NCBI GenBank assembly: GCA_958510825.1 | Contig: OY294049.1 | Location: 35,926,774 to 35,990,773, forward strand | Direction of reading: 5' to 3' | From: Brachypterus glaber | Lineage: Eukaryota > Arthropoda > Insecta > Coleoptera > Kateretidae | DNA length: 64,000 bases | The notes under the pieces: generated by a model | The model's database searches: none | What the model saw: the letters and a program-made list of their open reading frames with translations, nothing else | What the model was told of the DNA's origin: nothing | Program-made: the position numbers and the translations under genes | In this document: one piece after another, positions 44,831-55,930 of the stretch | Position numbering within the stretch: the stretch's first letter is position 1 | How the letters are laid out: each line of letters starts with the position of its first letter

Positions 44831-45404
44831 ATTTATGTCCACATAGAAACTACATATCACATGTAATTACATATACATGTACATGCTTATCGTTGGGTAT
44901 ACTTATGCACATCAAAATTTTAGCCCAAAATTCCTACTTTCAATATTTCGGTAAAACATTTATTAGAATCAGCTGATCATCGCCATCTTTATTAATCATT
45001 CTTCCTCAAAAAACTATGATAGTGACAACAACTTTGTTGTAATATTAAATAATATAAATCTACAATTTTAATAGTGTATTTAATATAACGTTATAATGTT
45101 TTAGAATCATCGTAAAAATGGTATTATATACAACAACGTTTGGTTGTCATGGCGCAGAAGAAAAGTTGAGTCTCGCTTGTTTAGTGGCGTAATTAAAATA
45201 AAATTGATGTAATTAAGCTTTAGCTAATTTGAATACAGTACGCCAAAATTTGTAGTAAAAAAACTGCAAAACTGCAGTTTTTTATTTTGCAGTGCATATT
45301 TTTTTTAAATGAAAGTTGCAATAAAAAGTTTATCTGTCGCGATTTGTATAAAAATTAACTTTAACAAGTCAAAACAAAATTCTGTAAATATTTTTACATA
45401 AACA

Positions 45405-45665
45405 TTTGAAACCTGCTGGGGCAGAGCGGGGCCTGATTTCCACCCGGGGGTCGGAAGTTTAGTGGCAAACTCTGCAGGCCGCCACCGGGCTTTAATTAAA
45501 GAGAACCGAGTGCCCCTTTAATGCGGCATATCTCGTGTGCACGATTAAGGGCCTGTCAAAAACAGAGAAATTCATTTTTTCGCTTTCGTTCTTTAATTCC
45601 TTTTTTATCAGCTAAGCGGCATTCATCTGCCGGTCCACCCGTCTCCGTCGGTTTTTTTTTGCCCG
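45405..45665. promoter_or_regulatory. GC-rich unique island with clustered homeodomain cores
   Basis: About 250 unique bases with 'gggctttaattaaagag', 'cccctttaatgcgg' and 'cacgattaagggcc'. The TAATTA and TTAAT cores in a GC-rich frame are typical of conserved developmental enhancers. It lies about 28 kb downstream of hth. Regulatory function is inferred only. Confidence 0.35.
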
Positions 45666-46018
45666 GGGAGGAATGCAGATTTTCTGATTAAATATTTTCG
45701 CACCCATACTGACAATAATCCTACCAACTTAAGGAATATAAATGGAATTCGAAATTGGATTATGTTACTACCACAATTAACTCCTCCTTCAATATATTTT
45801 TTTAAATTCCCGCCCGCAAATCTTTTCACTGACTTTTTAAAGATTCTCAACATTAGCATAATTAAACGATTAGGCTGGTTTGGAGTACATTTAGATAAAA
45901 AAAGTGTATGATGGAACAATCATTTAAATTTTTTTTGTACCCACTGAGAAGAGGTGCTCCTACACAGAAAAACAAGTAGCTAGACATGCTTTATTGTTAT
46001 ATTTTTCAATGTTCATGT

Positions 46019-46126
46019 TCATGTACTATGGCCGTCTTTCTAGTTTTGACCAAGGCTTTCGACATGGTATCTCATGATTTAGTCTTATTATTATTAAGTA
46101 TGTATTGTATAGTTTTTAACGACAAA
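46019..46126 (+). pseudogene. LINE reverse transcriptase motif A fragment with lost catalytic Asp
   Basis: The frame reads TMAVFLVLTKAFDMVSHDLVL from 46025. Non-LTR reverse transcriptases have F-L-D-L-(S/T)-K-A-F-D-x-V-x-H here, where the first Asp is catalytic. In this copy it is Val. Only about 35 codons survive before a stop. It is a relic of a LINE that I cannot place in a clade. Confidence 0.8.
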
Positions 46127-46417
46127 TAATAGTATTAGAATTACCTTATAATATGAATTACTTATATGTATATTCAGAAACTGAGTCAATTACAATATGC
46201 CAACGAAATAATTGTTGGTTGCTTTGGATAGAGACAACCAAATTATGAAAATCCTGGCTATTGAAACGTGACGAAACACAATTTTGGTTGTATTGACCCT
46301 GTGTTCAAAAAAAAAACAATAATATAAATAAAATCTAGGGTTTTTTTTTATTTATTTAAAGTCCTCATAAACTGCTGTTTTTGAGGAACTAGAATAGAAA
46401 ATTTGAAATTTTGTGCA

Positions 46418-46419
46418 GT

Positions 46420-46450
<31 letters not shown>

Positions 46451-46500
46451 TTAAACTTAACAGGCAAAGCCCAATTACAAAGTTTATAAACTAAGCAATA
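46418..46500 (-). mobile_element. LINE 3' end with (AAATA)n tail
   Basis: On the - strand it reads 'aaactttgtaattgggcttt', then 'gcctgttaagttt', and then about nine AATA-type units. This is a usual form of a jockey/CR1-like LINE 3' end. Confidence 0.7.
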
Positions 46501-47220
46501 CAAAAGAAGAGAAATAATATAAATTTAAAAAAGTGTTATGATAATTATTTTTTTTTAAATATACTTAATTACTAAAGTAGTTTTATTTACAAAAAGTATA
46601 ACTTATATACAAAATTATTTACATTGTTTATGTGGGATTGTATCTATTTTTTTTTAATCCCGCCTTATAATCTCTAACTCATTTTAAATTCTCAAATATT
46701 TACATAATTATAAGATTACGCTTGTTCACTGTACGTTTAGATAAAAAAGTCTATGATGGAACAATCATTAAGATTTATTTAAAAGGGAAGGCGGTAAGAA
46801 GCCTCCCACATCCTTTCTTGAAAAGTTAGAAAATCTGGGTTATATTGTCAAGAGTTGGCTAGGTAGCCATAAAGGCTTTACCTAAATTTAATAAAACAAT
46901 TTTATTATTTATAAATTAGTACCTTTTATTGCATACAGATGTTTTGCACACCAAGCATTCTAGTGTTAAATAAACTAGGTTTGTTTGTAAAACATCGTGG
47001 TATAAATACAATACTTAGATCAAATGATGAGGAATTAGAAAATTACACTGACATTTCCCAAACCTAGTGATAAGAAAAGTTAAGTTTTAAAAATAAGAGT
47101 TTAATTACGCCAACCCCAAAACCCGTTTCCGCAAGAAGAAGAAGGAAGCACCATTATTTGTGACACAAAGAACCCGAATTCGTGACAATATTTTAAAAGT
47201 TGGGAGATTGTTGTCTATTT

Positions 47221-47737
47221 TTTATACCGTTGTAAATAAAATATTGTACGTAAACTATGTTATTATTCTACAATCAATGGCTGCGTTCAATGAAAACAGC
47301 AAAACTCATCGAAACCCATCGAAAGCTGTCAAATTACTACTGAACGCTATGATGAGTTTTGATTGAGAGATGTCGCGGCAATCATTTCTCATCAACGTTT
47401 TGAGAGGATTACTTTTGATTGATTTTTTAAAAGCGCGGGAATATACTTTTTGTGCGTATTTCTAACCTCAAATGGTGGTTGTGACAAGTGACAGATATTA
47501 GCCGTTCAGCAAGTTGCCAGCAAAACTTATCATTTGATGACTTTTGATTAGTTTTGCTGTTTCCATTGAACGCAGCCAATATATCCTCTGAAATCTTGTT
47601 TTTGCTTAATCCAATAGATTAATAGTAAAAAAATGTAAATATATTTTTTAATATATTCTTAATAATAATTTAAAATAAATATTTTCTTTATAAACATGAC
47701 ACTTAACTGAAAAGATAGATTCTATAAAAGTTTGACA
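47221..47737 (+). repeat. 517-bp direct duplication, copy 1
   Basis: It is nearly identical to 47828-48344 at an offset of 607 bases. The duplicated block contains a complete miniature element (47279-47577) plus flanks on both sides, so it arose as a segmental event and not as two insertions. Confidence 0.92.
47279..47577. mobile_element. Miniature element with GGCTGCGTTC ends
   Basis: It starts GGCTGCGTTCAATGAAAACA and ends 'tgtttccattgaacgcagcc', a long inverted repeat of nearly 30 bp. AAT lies on both sides, compatible with a 3-bp target duplication like that at 25111-25308. A second copy is in the duplicated block at about 47886-48184. Confidence 0.85.
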
Positions 47738-47738
47738 G

Positions 47739-47827
47739 TTTCGAGAGGCAATATCGGTTTACCCACGAGCGCCATACAAGGTTTTATCCAATAAATAGCT
47801 TAGGAATTCATATTTTTATTAAAAAAT
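47739..47827 (+). repeat. Dispersed repeat R2 fragment between the duplicated blocks
   Basis: It matches 3600-3690 of R2 copy 1 ('tttcgagagggcaatatcgg' onward to 'atatttttatta'). It fills the 90 bases between the two 517-bp copies exactly. Confidence 0.8.
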
Positions 47828-48344
47828 TTTATGCCGTTGTAAATAAAATATTGTACGTATACTATGTTATTATTCTACAATCAATGGCTGCGTTCAATGA
47901 AAACAGCAAAACTCATCGAAACCCATCGAAAGCTGTCAAATTACTACTGAACGCTATGATGAGTTTTGATTGACAGATGTCGCGGCAAACATTTCTCATC
48001 AACGTTTTGAGAGGATTACTTTTGATTAATTTTTTAAAAGCGCGGGAATGTACTTTTTGTGCGTATTTCTAACCTCAAATGGTGGTTGTGACAAGTGACA
48101 GATATTAGCCGTTCAGCAGTTTGCTAGCAAAACTTATCATTTGATGACTTTTGATTAGTTTTGCTGTTTCCATTAAACGCAGCCAATATATCCTCTGAAA
48201 TCTTGTTTTTGCTTAATCCAATAGATTAATAGTAAAAAAATGTAAATATATTTTTTAATGTATTCTTAACAATAATTTAAAATAATTATTTTCTTTATAA
48301 ACATGACACTTAACTGAAAAGATAGATCCTATAAAAGTTTGACA
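47828..48344 (+). repeat. 517-bp direct duplication, copy 2
   Basis: Second copy, with a handful of substitutions relative to 47221-47737. Confidence 0.92.
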
Positions 48345-48667
48345 AATGTTTGGATAAATCTTAAAACAAGTGAAAATACGGTTTCTGCTAATAAATTTTT
48401 TTATTTTTACTTTTATTCTTTTAGTATTATAAATACCAATTCTTTTATTAAAATCAATATCAAATCATTTACTTTTTTCCTAATAGATCGCCTGGTTTTA
48501 TATTTTAAGAAAGATGATATTTATTCTGCAAATAACATAAAGATAAATCGTCAAAATCAGAGAAGCTTATGAAACCTTTAAAAATAATCAAGCTTGTGTA
48601 ATGTAGAGAATTACAAGGAGATTATGTAGGTAATGTTATAACTTTGTTTTTAATGCAATTATATTTC

Positions 48668-48915
48668 TATCCAATACATACAGAAAATGAGACAATTACC
48701 AGCTTTATTTTAAATAGATAAACTCAATAATATCCCCCGAGTGGCTTTTACTTTATTGAGTGGATAATTATTTATTTTACCCACTCAACTGTCACTTGTC
48801 AAATTATTTTCTTGTAAATGTCATTAAAATTTTTAATAAAAATATGAATTCTTAAGCTATTTATTGGATAAAACCTTGTATGGCACTCTTGGGTACACCG
48901 ATATTGCCCTCTCGA
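48668..48915 (-). repeat. Dispersed repeat R2, partial reverse copy
   Basis: Reverse complement of about 3603-3848. The R2 end containing the 'ttaacctgc' hairpin is missing. Confidence 0.85.
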
Positions 48916-48919
48916 CAAC

Positions 48920-49140
48920 ATTTTGTATACAACACACATTGCAGTATTTAATATCACAAGTAAAGTATTAAATAATAATGGTGGCGATATAAATAAGTGT
49001 GGGATGTCCCAAATTTTATGGCATAGATAATGACACATATGTTTCTCATATTTTTTTGTATTTTCGAATCGTCCTGTACTGTGAGTTAGTAAAAAGGTAG
49101 AAAAACTTGGGGTCTGTTAAATATATTTTCTGGTAACGGC
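48920..49140. other. AT-rich intergenic DNA, nothing recognised
   Basis: No gene or element end is seen. Confidence 0.35.
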
Positions 49141-49149
49141 GACAGAGCA

Positions 49150-49510
49150 CATTAAAGGGTAGTTTCGTCAGAAAAACTGTTGTTTGTCTAAGTTCCAGGT
49201 GTAAGCAATAATAAAGAAAAAACTTTTTTGAAAGTCGGAGAAGTAGTTTGGCGGGAACGACATGGAAGGCGGTTTCAGGGGGCCGCAGGGATCGGGAGGC
49301 GGTTTCTGGCAGGACCGAGCATCAGTCAAAGCACGGTCCATTACGCAGGGCTAAGCGATAGCGGCTAATGGCTGAAAACCGGAGATGAATGGCTAGTTGA
49401 AAAGCTAGCCCCGCTTGCTGAAAATCATCGACCTGAAAGTCTTTCTCCCTGATGACGATATGTTAATTTCATGGGAAAATGCTATTAACGACTCTGCTTT
49501 AACATAATAT
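49150..49510. other. GC-rich unique island, intergenic
   Basis: It includes 'ggcggtttcagggggccgca' and a related 'gaggcggtttctggcagg' about 35 bases later. It is unique in the window, with no open frame worth reporting. It may be a regulatory element. Confidence 0.3.
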
Positions 49511-49581
49511 ATCGATGGCACTTTTTATACTCTTCACGGCACACACGCGGAAAAAATCAAATCTATAGGTATTCAAGAATA

Positions 49582-49950
49582 ACACCGGCACACAAAAAAA
49601 AATCTCGAGTGCTACAGACCAGACTAGTCAATTCTTACGTATTTTGGGTCGCTGAATCTGAATTCGTGGGCAGATTTTAAAAGTTAGCGTTCGCTTTTTT
49701 TGTAACCTTAAAAAACATACTTTTTTGGTAAATTTTGTTTTGAAAATGATTCAGATGCAGAAGTTTAAATTACATAACAATTGACTATGCTTAAAATTCA
49801 AAATGGCGGATCCAATATGGCGGATCAAAAATGGCGGATTTTTTTTTTAATTGATCAGATTGGCTTAAAAATTTATACTCTGGGGTTTTTGGTGTGTCAA
49901 AATTCAAAATGGCGGATCCAATATGGCGGATTATATTTTTTAAAGTTTGG
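49582..49950. mobile_element. ACACCGGC-family miniature element, copy 2, right end missing
   Basis: The left end matches 152 onward (ACACCGGCACACAAAA, ctcgagt). The interior again has 'aaaatggcggatccaatatg' motifs. I do not find the terminal GCCGGTGT. The open frame at 49781-50056 follows these motifs and is not a gene. Confidence 0.7.
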
Positions 49951-49985
49951 ACTTTTTATACCCAAAACAGGTTGTAAAAATATTC

Positions 49986-50033
49986 ACTGTGCGATTTTTA
50001 ATTTACTATCTTGCTTGATGAAACAGACCATTG
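49986..50033. mobile_element. Right half of the GGTCTGTTTCATC miniature element
   Basis: It matches 1326-1366 ('ctgtgcgatttttaatttac') and ends TTGATGAAACAGACC. Confidence 0.7.
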
Positions 50034-50099
50034 TAATTACTGTAAAAATTTTATGATTTTATACTGGCCCGTTTTTTTAATTTAATTTTGAAAAAAAAT

Positions 50100-50780
50100 A
50101 TATTAAAAATTTGGGAAAATGTAAATAATTTCTCTATTCTAATAAATCAACTTTTTAATAAACTATAAAAAAATTAAACTCTGTGGGAATTATATCGATA
50201 AAAAATGCAATATACTTTTCTCTGCGAAGAGTATGCAATGGAATGCGAGGAATTAAATAATCTCACAACTTTTCTTTACTTTTGCATTATTGAATTCCTG
50301 CAGATTCAACTCTGGCAAAATATATTACCGTTTTTTTCCTCCACTTCGACTCTTTGCAATAATGAAACGTAGACTTCGATAAATTATTACTTGGATTATA
50401 CTATTTTAACGATAAATAAATCTATTTTTATCCTTCTTAATATTATCATGTTATTTCCCTTTAATGCCCTAAAAGAGTTAGAATAGTATTAGATTAGTAA
50501 AAATGCGCCTTATCTTGTATATCTCTTATAAAGTATACCATTTTCACGAAATAGTACAGTTGGACCCACAAAAAATGCAAGTTTTAAATATGCCAAAATG
50601 TCAATTTAATTAATTATTTTATAGTTTAAGTAAGATTTTAAGAAAGAGGTTAGAATAATTTGACATATTGTCAGTTTTTCGATTTAATCTCACGTTTACT
50701 CTGCAGATCTGTATTAAAAACATTTTTATTCAGAAAAAAAGTAAAATTTTGAGGTCCACCTGTAGTTCCCTGACCAATAG
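50100..50780. other. AT-rich intergenic DNA, nothing recognised
   Basis: No gene or element end is seen. Confidence 0.4.
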
Positions 50781-50787
50781 CTAGTTG

Positions 50788-51042
50788 TGGAGCAAACATG
50801 CAAAAACCGATAAATGTTATCCAATTTTGAGATATTAGCAGAAAACTTGTACAGCGTAATCCAAAAAAAATAAATAAAAATCCTAAAACTGGCGAAAACT
50901 GTTCATGGGTCATATAATTATCGGCTTTTGCTTGTATATGATGCGTTAAATCAAGAATGCGCTAAAAAATTAGTAAGAATCGATACTTAGGTCAAAATAT
51001 GCAAAAAGTGGATTTATCGGTTTTTGCATGTTTGCACCACAG
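50788..51042. mobile_element. 255-bp foldback element
   Basis: 'gtggagcaaacatgcaaaaa' on the left pairs with 'tttttgcatgtttgcaccac' on the right, extending through 'accgataaat'. Confidence 0.75.
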
Positions 51043-51190
51043 TTATAAGGGACTGTCCATATATTACGTAACGCAATTTTTCAAAAAAAATGACCCTCCC
51101 CCGTGTAACAAACTGTCACATTTACCAACACTTATATTCATAATCAATATCATACAGGGAAAAAATACTAGGTACCTCTTTTTACACTGA
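51043..51190 (+). mobile_element. Fragment of a GGGACTGTCCATA...ACGTAACGC repeat
   Basis: 'gggactgtccatatattacg' followed by a 'gaccctcccccgtgtaac' block is a form seen at ends of elements that are widespread in arthropods. It is distantly like the unit at 10814. Confidence 0.5.
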
Positions 51191-52017
51191 GTGTTACATA
51201 TAACACGTATATTGTTTATGCACAGGTACATAAAATAGTACACACATTGGTGTTCTGTGAGTACACATTCCGCGCGAAAATGTATCATCGCCGATGATTC
51301 ATCGGCAAGATCACGCAAGAACAGGGCCGTAATTTTTTTTTTAATATCAATGTCAACAGTTTTTTTACTGATTACAATATTATTTAAATATGCATAGTTT
51401 CGTCAATTTTTGTATGAAAAGGGGAATTATGGGCCACTAAATAGTAATTTATGTTGAAATAAAAATACATCTGCCAAGCTTAAACATTAAATTTATTAAA
51501 TTCCGATACGTAATGTTTACCTAGACACACTCTAGGTCAAAATCACCTCACCTGTGTAGTGTCACATCAATGTTGATGTACATTTATATAAAGGTGTAAA
51601 ATTTACACATTTATAGAGTGTATTTTTTTACACCTTTTCAATGTAATTTCTTTCAGTGTAGTAGTTTTATTAGAAGTGTTCCAGTAGTTTCAATGCCAAG
51701 AATATCTAACTCTCAGATCTTATTATCAGCGCTGCAGCGACTCCTGCTTCAATGATCAATCATCATGTCAAAATAAATGTCTGATATTCAAATCGTTGTT
51801 TGATAGTGTTTGACTTTCGCTAGATTTTCTGATGAAATTTTATGTTTAGAAAAGGACTCATATGGTGCGGAAGGATCTTAAAAAATGTAAAAACATCAAG
51901 TTAACTATGACAAAGATCCATGTTTATCGCTATATCATGACAGAAGCACGTTTGCTTGCAAACAAACATGAATGGATAACGTTTACCAATAAGACCTTCC
52001 TTACGACGCATTACTAT
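51191..52017. other. Intergenic DNA, nothing recognised
   Basis: A short palindrome 'atcatcgccgatgattcatc' lies at about 51.29 kb. No gene is supported. Confidence 0.4.
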
Positions 52018-52092
52018 GATCTTTTTTCATATTTTCTGATGTAGAATCACCCCTTAAAATTATTAACGCTAATTAAAATACACCGTGTATAA
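52018..52092. mobile_element. Fragment of the TA-target 'gaatcaccccttaaaat' family
   Basis: 'gatgtagaatcaccccttaa' resembles the right end of the element at 26858-27533. Confidence 0.5.
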
Positions 52093-52191
52093 GGTGTAGT
52101 AAAGAAATATATTTTGTTTTTTTAAGAACACTCTAAAAATGACCTGGGTATCAGAAAAGGAAAAGGGAACCGCTTTCTGACCCTGTACATA

Positions 52192-52911
52192 CATTGCGGT
52201 CCAAAAGTCACCCCCCCCCCTATTAACTTTTGAACGAGTTGAGATATCGATTTCAAATTTAGAACTCTTAAATAAGACAACTACTACTTAAGCATATATT
52301 TGATACTTTTATCTCTTAAAATGAGGGCAGGGGGGCAGGGGGGGAAATTTTTTTAAATGGAAAGGGGGGTCGTGTGATACATTATTTTAAAGCCTTTAAA
52401 ATTCTCTATATAACCATACATTTTTAAATGTTTTAAACATGTTTTTTAAGCTTTTGATTTTTCAGTTTTTTGTGCTAAAAAAATAAATTTTTAAGTTTTT
52501 TTTTTGTTAATTTTTATTTATGTCAACTAAAATTAGTTGAAAAGTAAAATTTACTTTTTTTCATTATGAAATTAGGCATTTTTAAAAAATTGTTTGGATT
52601 TTTTAGAGAAATTTTGACAAAAATACTCATTTTCAACACTATTTTAAACCCAAAAAAAAATGTTTAAAAAAAATAAAAATATACAGTTAAATGGAGAATT
52701 TTATAAGCTTTAAAATGATGTATCACACGACCCACCTTTCCATTAAAAAAAATGTCGTCCCATGCCCCCCTGCCCACATTTTAAGAGCTAAAAGTATCAA
52801 ATAAATGCTTAAAGATATTTTAAGTTGTCTTATTTAAGAGTTCTAAATTTGAAGTCGATATCTAAACTCGTTCAAAAGTTAAGAGGGGGGGGTGACTTTT
52901 GGACCGCTCTG
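52192..52911 (-). mobile_element. 720-bp TA-target element (CAGAGCGGTCC family), copy 2
   Basis: The right end 'ttttggaccgctctg' is intact and flanked by TA; the left end is altered to CATTGCGGTCC. The interior runs opposite to copy 1, with 'attttaaaccc' on the right. Confidence 0.88.
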
Positions 52912-52929
52912 TATGTAATACATATGTAA

Positions 52930-53420
52930 AAAATCTTAAAGATGATGATGAGCGCACAAGATGCGAAGAATCCTGCGAATAGATAATAAACGAAACGCGG
53001 CTCTGAAAGGACGGCATACACAACAAGGGTTAAATCGGTCCGCGCGCGGCCACGAATAAAGAGCCTCCGCCGAATCTCCTAGGGGGTGGGTAGACAAATG
53101 GGTGTCGCTGCATATGTAAAACGAGGAGCCCAGTCACCCTTTGTCTGTCATTTGTCACTGTCCGACCGGTCGGGGGCGGCACACGTCGTCATGGTAACAC
53201 GCACACGGCCGTTGCGTTGACGGCATCGTCATATATTGCTACTCCAAGTACTTCAAAGGCCATAATCAGAGGAAACAACCGAAAATAGTACGGTTCCACC
53301 ACACTGGCTTTCTTGCGAAAATATGCCGATAAGTTTCACATCTTGATTATTTTGCCCCGTGCCAAACGGTATGGCCTATGGACGGAAGTACATAAAATAA
53401 TAGATATTTACGATACAAGT
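52930..53420. promoter_or_regulatory. GC-rich unique island with an X-box
   Basis: This is one of the most GC-rich parts of the window, with 'gtccgcgcgcggccacg' and 'ccgaccggtcgggggcggc'. GTCGTCATGGTAAC at 53185-53198 fits the RFX X-box with one mismatch. It could be a promoter or enhancer of an unseen neighbour, but no exon can be tied to it. Confidence 0.35.
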
Positions 53421-53890
53421 GAGTTAACACCATCATTAAGATGCGCGTGTGGAAGTTGTACAACGAATGCGTAGCACTTATTGTTTATCGAAACCGGACT
53501 TGTGATACATCAATCTTTTGGTAAGGTTGCGTAGATTCAATTTCTGGTCCTAAATCCCGCCTTGAGCCTAATTTCAGAGTAGCATTTGTCGTCAACCCCA
53601 GATATCAGTACGTGGCTTCTTACGTGTATTCCCGTTGGTTTTTCACACTTGCCGGGAATAAAAGGGATTTGTCCCGGGAAATTTTAAAACGCACATTCAA
53701 TTTAAGAGCCAAGGAATAGATTTTGTGCAAAAATCACCCCGAAACTCGAAATTTTGGGGTAGTTCTACCTATTGAAAGTCAGGGTATCGTTTGGACAAAT
53801 TTTGAACTTTAAAATTATTTATCTCTTTTAATATAAATCCCAGGAATTTGGGACCGCGACAGGCGAATAGGAAATTTTAAATTTTAGGGT
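53421..53890. other. Intergenic DNA, nothing recognised
   Basis: No coding or repeat structure is visible. Confidence 0.35.
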
Positions 53891-53897
53891 ACCCCCA

Positions 53898-54060
53898 CCT
53901 TCTTCTTCTTCTTCTTCTTCTTCTTCTTTTTCTTCTTCTTCTTCTTCTTCCTTTTTTTTGCGTTATCCTATTGAGCCATATCCGCCAATTGTTTGGGTAC
54001 CCCCCGCCTCCACCGTGGGGGCGTCCCAGAACCACTGCTCACAGACGTTTCATTTAAACA
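53898..54060 (-). mobile_element. LINE-like 3' end with (GAA)n tail
   Basis: On the - strand it reads 'ggcggatatggctcaatagg', then 'ataacgcaaaaaaaagg', and then more than 15 GAA units (53898-53951 on +). LINEs that end in a short simple-repeat tail have this form. No coding part remains. Confidence 0.5.
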
Positions 54061-55480
54061 TTATTCGCAATTCTTTGAAAAAGAGTGCTGTAATGAAAAT
54101 GCGTGAGTTAAGAAGCTTAGCTCATGCAAAATCCGTGATTAAGCAGCTTTTTAACTTACGGGCGATATATTAATATATTTATCCACGGCCGTGATTAATA
54201 GGCTTATTAATCACGGGTCTGTAAAAATAAACCGTTTACAATTTAAAACGACCGTGGATTAAGTATAGAATTCTACTCGCGTATAATAGCTTTTAATCAT
54301 TCGGGTGATTAGGTCACTCGCTTTTCGGCTCGTGTCCCAAAATTCACCCTCATTGATTAATAGCAATTATTATACGCTCATTGAATAATATACTATTATA
54401 TCTTAATATTTATTAATCACATTGGCGCAGTCGATAATCATCTTTAATTTTTTTTGAACAATTTTTCTAAACTCTTGTTATCTTATTTGAAAAAAAAAAC
54501 AAAGCTAACCCATGCAAAAAAAACTATTTTAAGGCCTTTCGTCTACTTTGAGCCTATTGAGTCCACTTTACATCAAGGCGATTAGATGTGAAAGGAAGAG
54601 TTATATTTTATCAATTTGTGTTTGTACTACACCAGATCATATTCATATCAATCCACGCCAGATTACCACGCGATCACATTTTTCTTCGCTTTATCTTAAG
54701 CTCCCACTTGGTATGTCCCAAATTGGGACTCCCAATCACTACATAGCACTATCGTCACACTAATGCCCTGCGTAGGTATATTTACTTTTTTCAATAATTT
54801 TGTAAGGTGTCTTTGGGATGCTATCTTCCCTCCGAATTTATATTCCTTCCAAAGCTGTGCCCAGCAATGAAATCTATTCCCTTAATTATTTTAAATTATT
54901 AGTATACTGCTGACATCTGTTAAAGACTCTGGGACATACGCATGCCACTAATTCGGTAATAGGTGGGAAGATATTATCCCAGTGGTCTACAAAAAACACT
55001 AACTTTACGTACCTGAGTCATAACATGAAAAAAAGTTGTTTTTTTTTTAATTCAATGAAAAAGGTTAAAATATAATTATTTCAGTATTAAGATATATGTA
55101 TATTTACTTTATAAACCAAGCGTAAGAAAATATAGTTTATTTCATATTTAACCTAGTAACAGCAAGAAATGCCAAAAAAGTTATTGAACAGCATATTTAA
55201 TAAATAAAAACCGTTTTGTTCTAAAAATACCCATTTTAATAAAACACACATTTTAAAATTTGCCTAACACAACGCCCTACCTATTGCCCCCTAAAGGGTT
55301 AATCATAACACACACTACAAAAAACAATGTGTAAATTTACATGCTAAATGAAAGGTAATATGTTGCCAAGCAGGTGCACGTAAAATTTACGAGATTTAAC
55401 TTGCAATTTTGCATTTTTATAGTAATATTACATGTACATCATTGCAAAAAAACACTTTTATTAATTTTTTTATATTAATA
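54061..55480. other. Intergenic DNA with small palindromes
   Basis: A near-perfect palindrome 'ccgtgattaatag' / 'cttattaatcacgg' lies at about 54190-54217, and 'gcgtataatagc' has an inverse partner at about 54370. No gene is visible. Confidence 0.45.
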
Positions 55481-55930
55481 ATATATTAACGAAATGCGAC
55501 CTGACCGATATAATAACGTTATTATATTAACGAAATGCGATCTAACCGAGTCAAAACAACTCCGGATATGGATTTAGCGACCCCAAAAACGTATAGAAAT
55601 GTTTGTCTAATCTGGACCAGATGATCTGGTGGACAAGACCTTTCGTTCCTAAACTCAAAAAAGTGATGAAAAGTGTTTTAAGTTTCATTCCTTTTTTGAG
55701 GTAAGAAACGAAATTCGGTCTGACCGAGTCAAACCAACTGCGGATTTGGATTCAGCAACCCCGAAAACGTATAGAAATGTTTGTCTCTTCTGGTGAACAA
55801 GACCTTTTTTTCGTGTTTAAACACCGTGCACAGGACCACAAAAGGTTCCTTACCTCAAAATAGAAATGAAACTTTTCATTACTTTTTTGAATTTAGGAAC
55901 GAAAGGTCTTGTCCACCAGACGAGACACGA
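55481..55930. repeat. Composite of direct and inverted repeats
   Basis: 'aaaacgtatagaaatgtttg' occurs at about 55588 and 55767 as part of a direct repeat of about 90 bp. 'ggtggacaagacctttcgtt' at about 55630 has its inverse at about 55900. It looks like a rearranged foldback element. Confidence 0.6.

Larger units (their letters stand above)
45781..46790 (+). repeat. Divergent 125-bp direct repeat pair (45781-45925 and 46655-46790)
   Basis: Both copies contain 'cccgcc', a 'gattctcaa' / 'aattctcaa' stretch, 'tttagataaaaaa' and 'gtctatgatggaacaatcat', or close variants. Between them lies LINE debris. Confidence 0.6.

Noticed and set aside
45623..45919. 98-codon - strand frame
   Set aside because: Part lies in the divergent 125-bp repeat, and the translated sequence shows no motif.
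49440..49485. CTGATGA followed by GAAAA on the + strand as a hammerhead
   Set aside because: The sequence between the motifs does not pair as stem II, and no stem I flanks were found.
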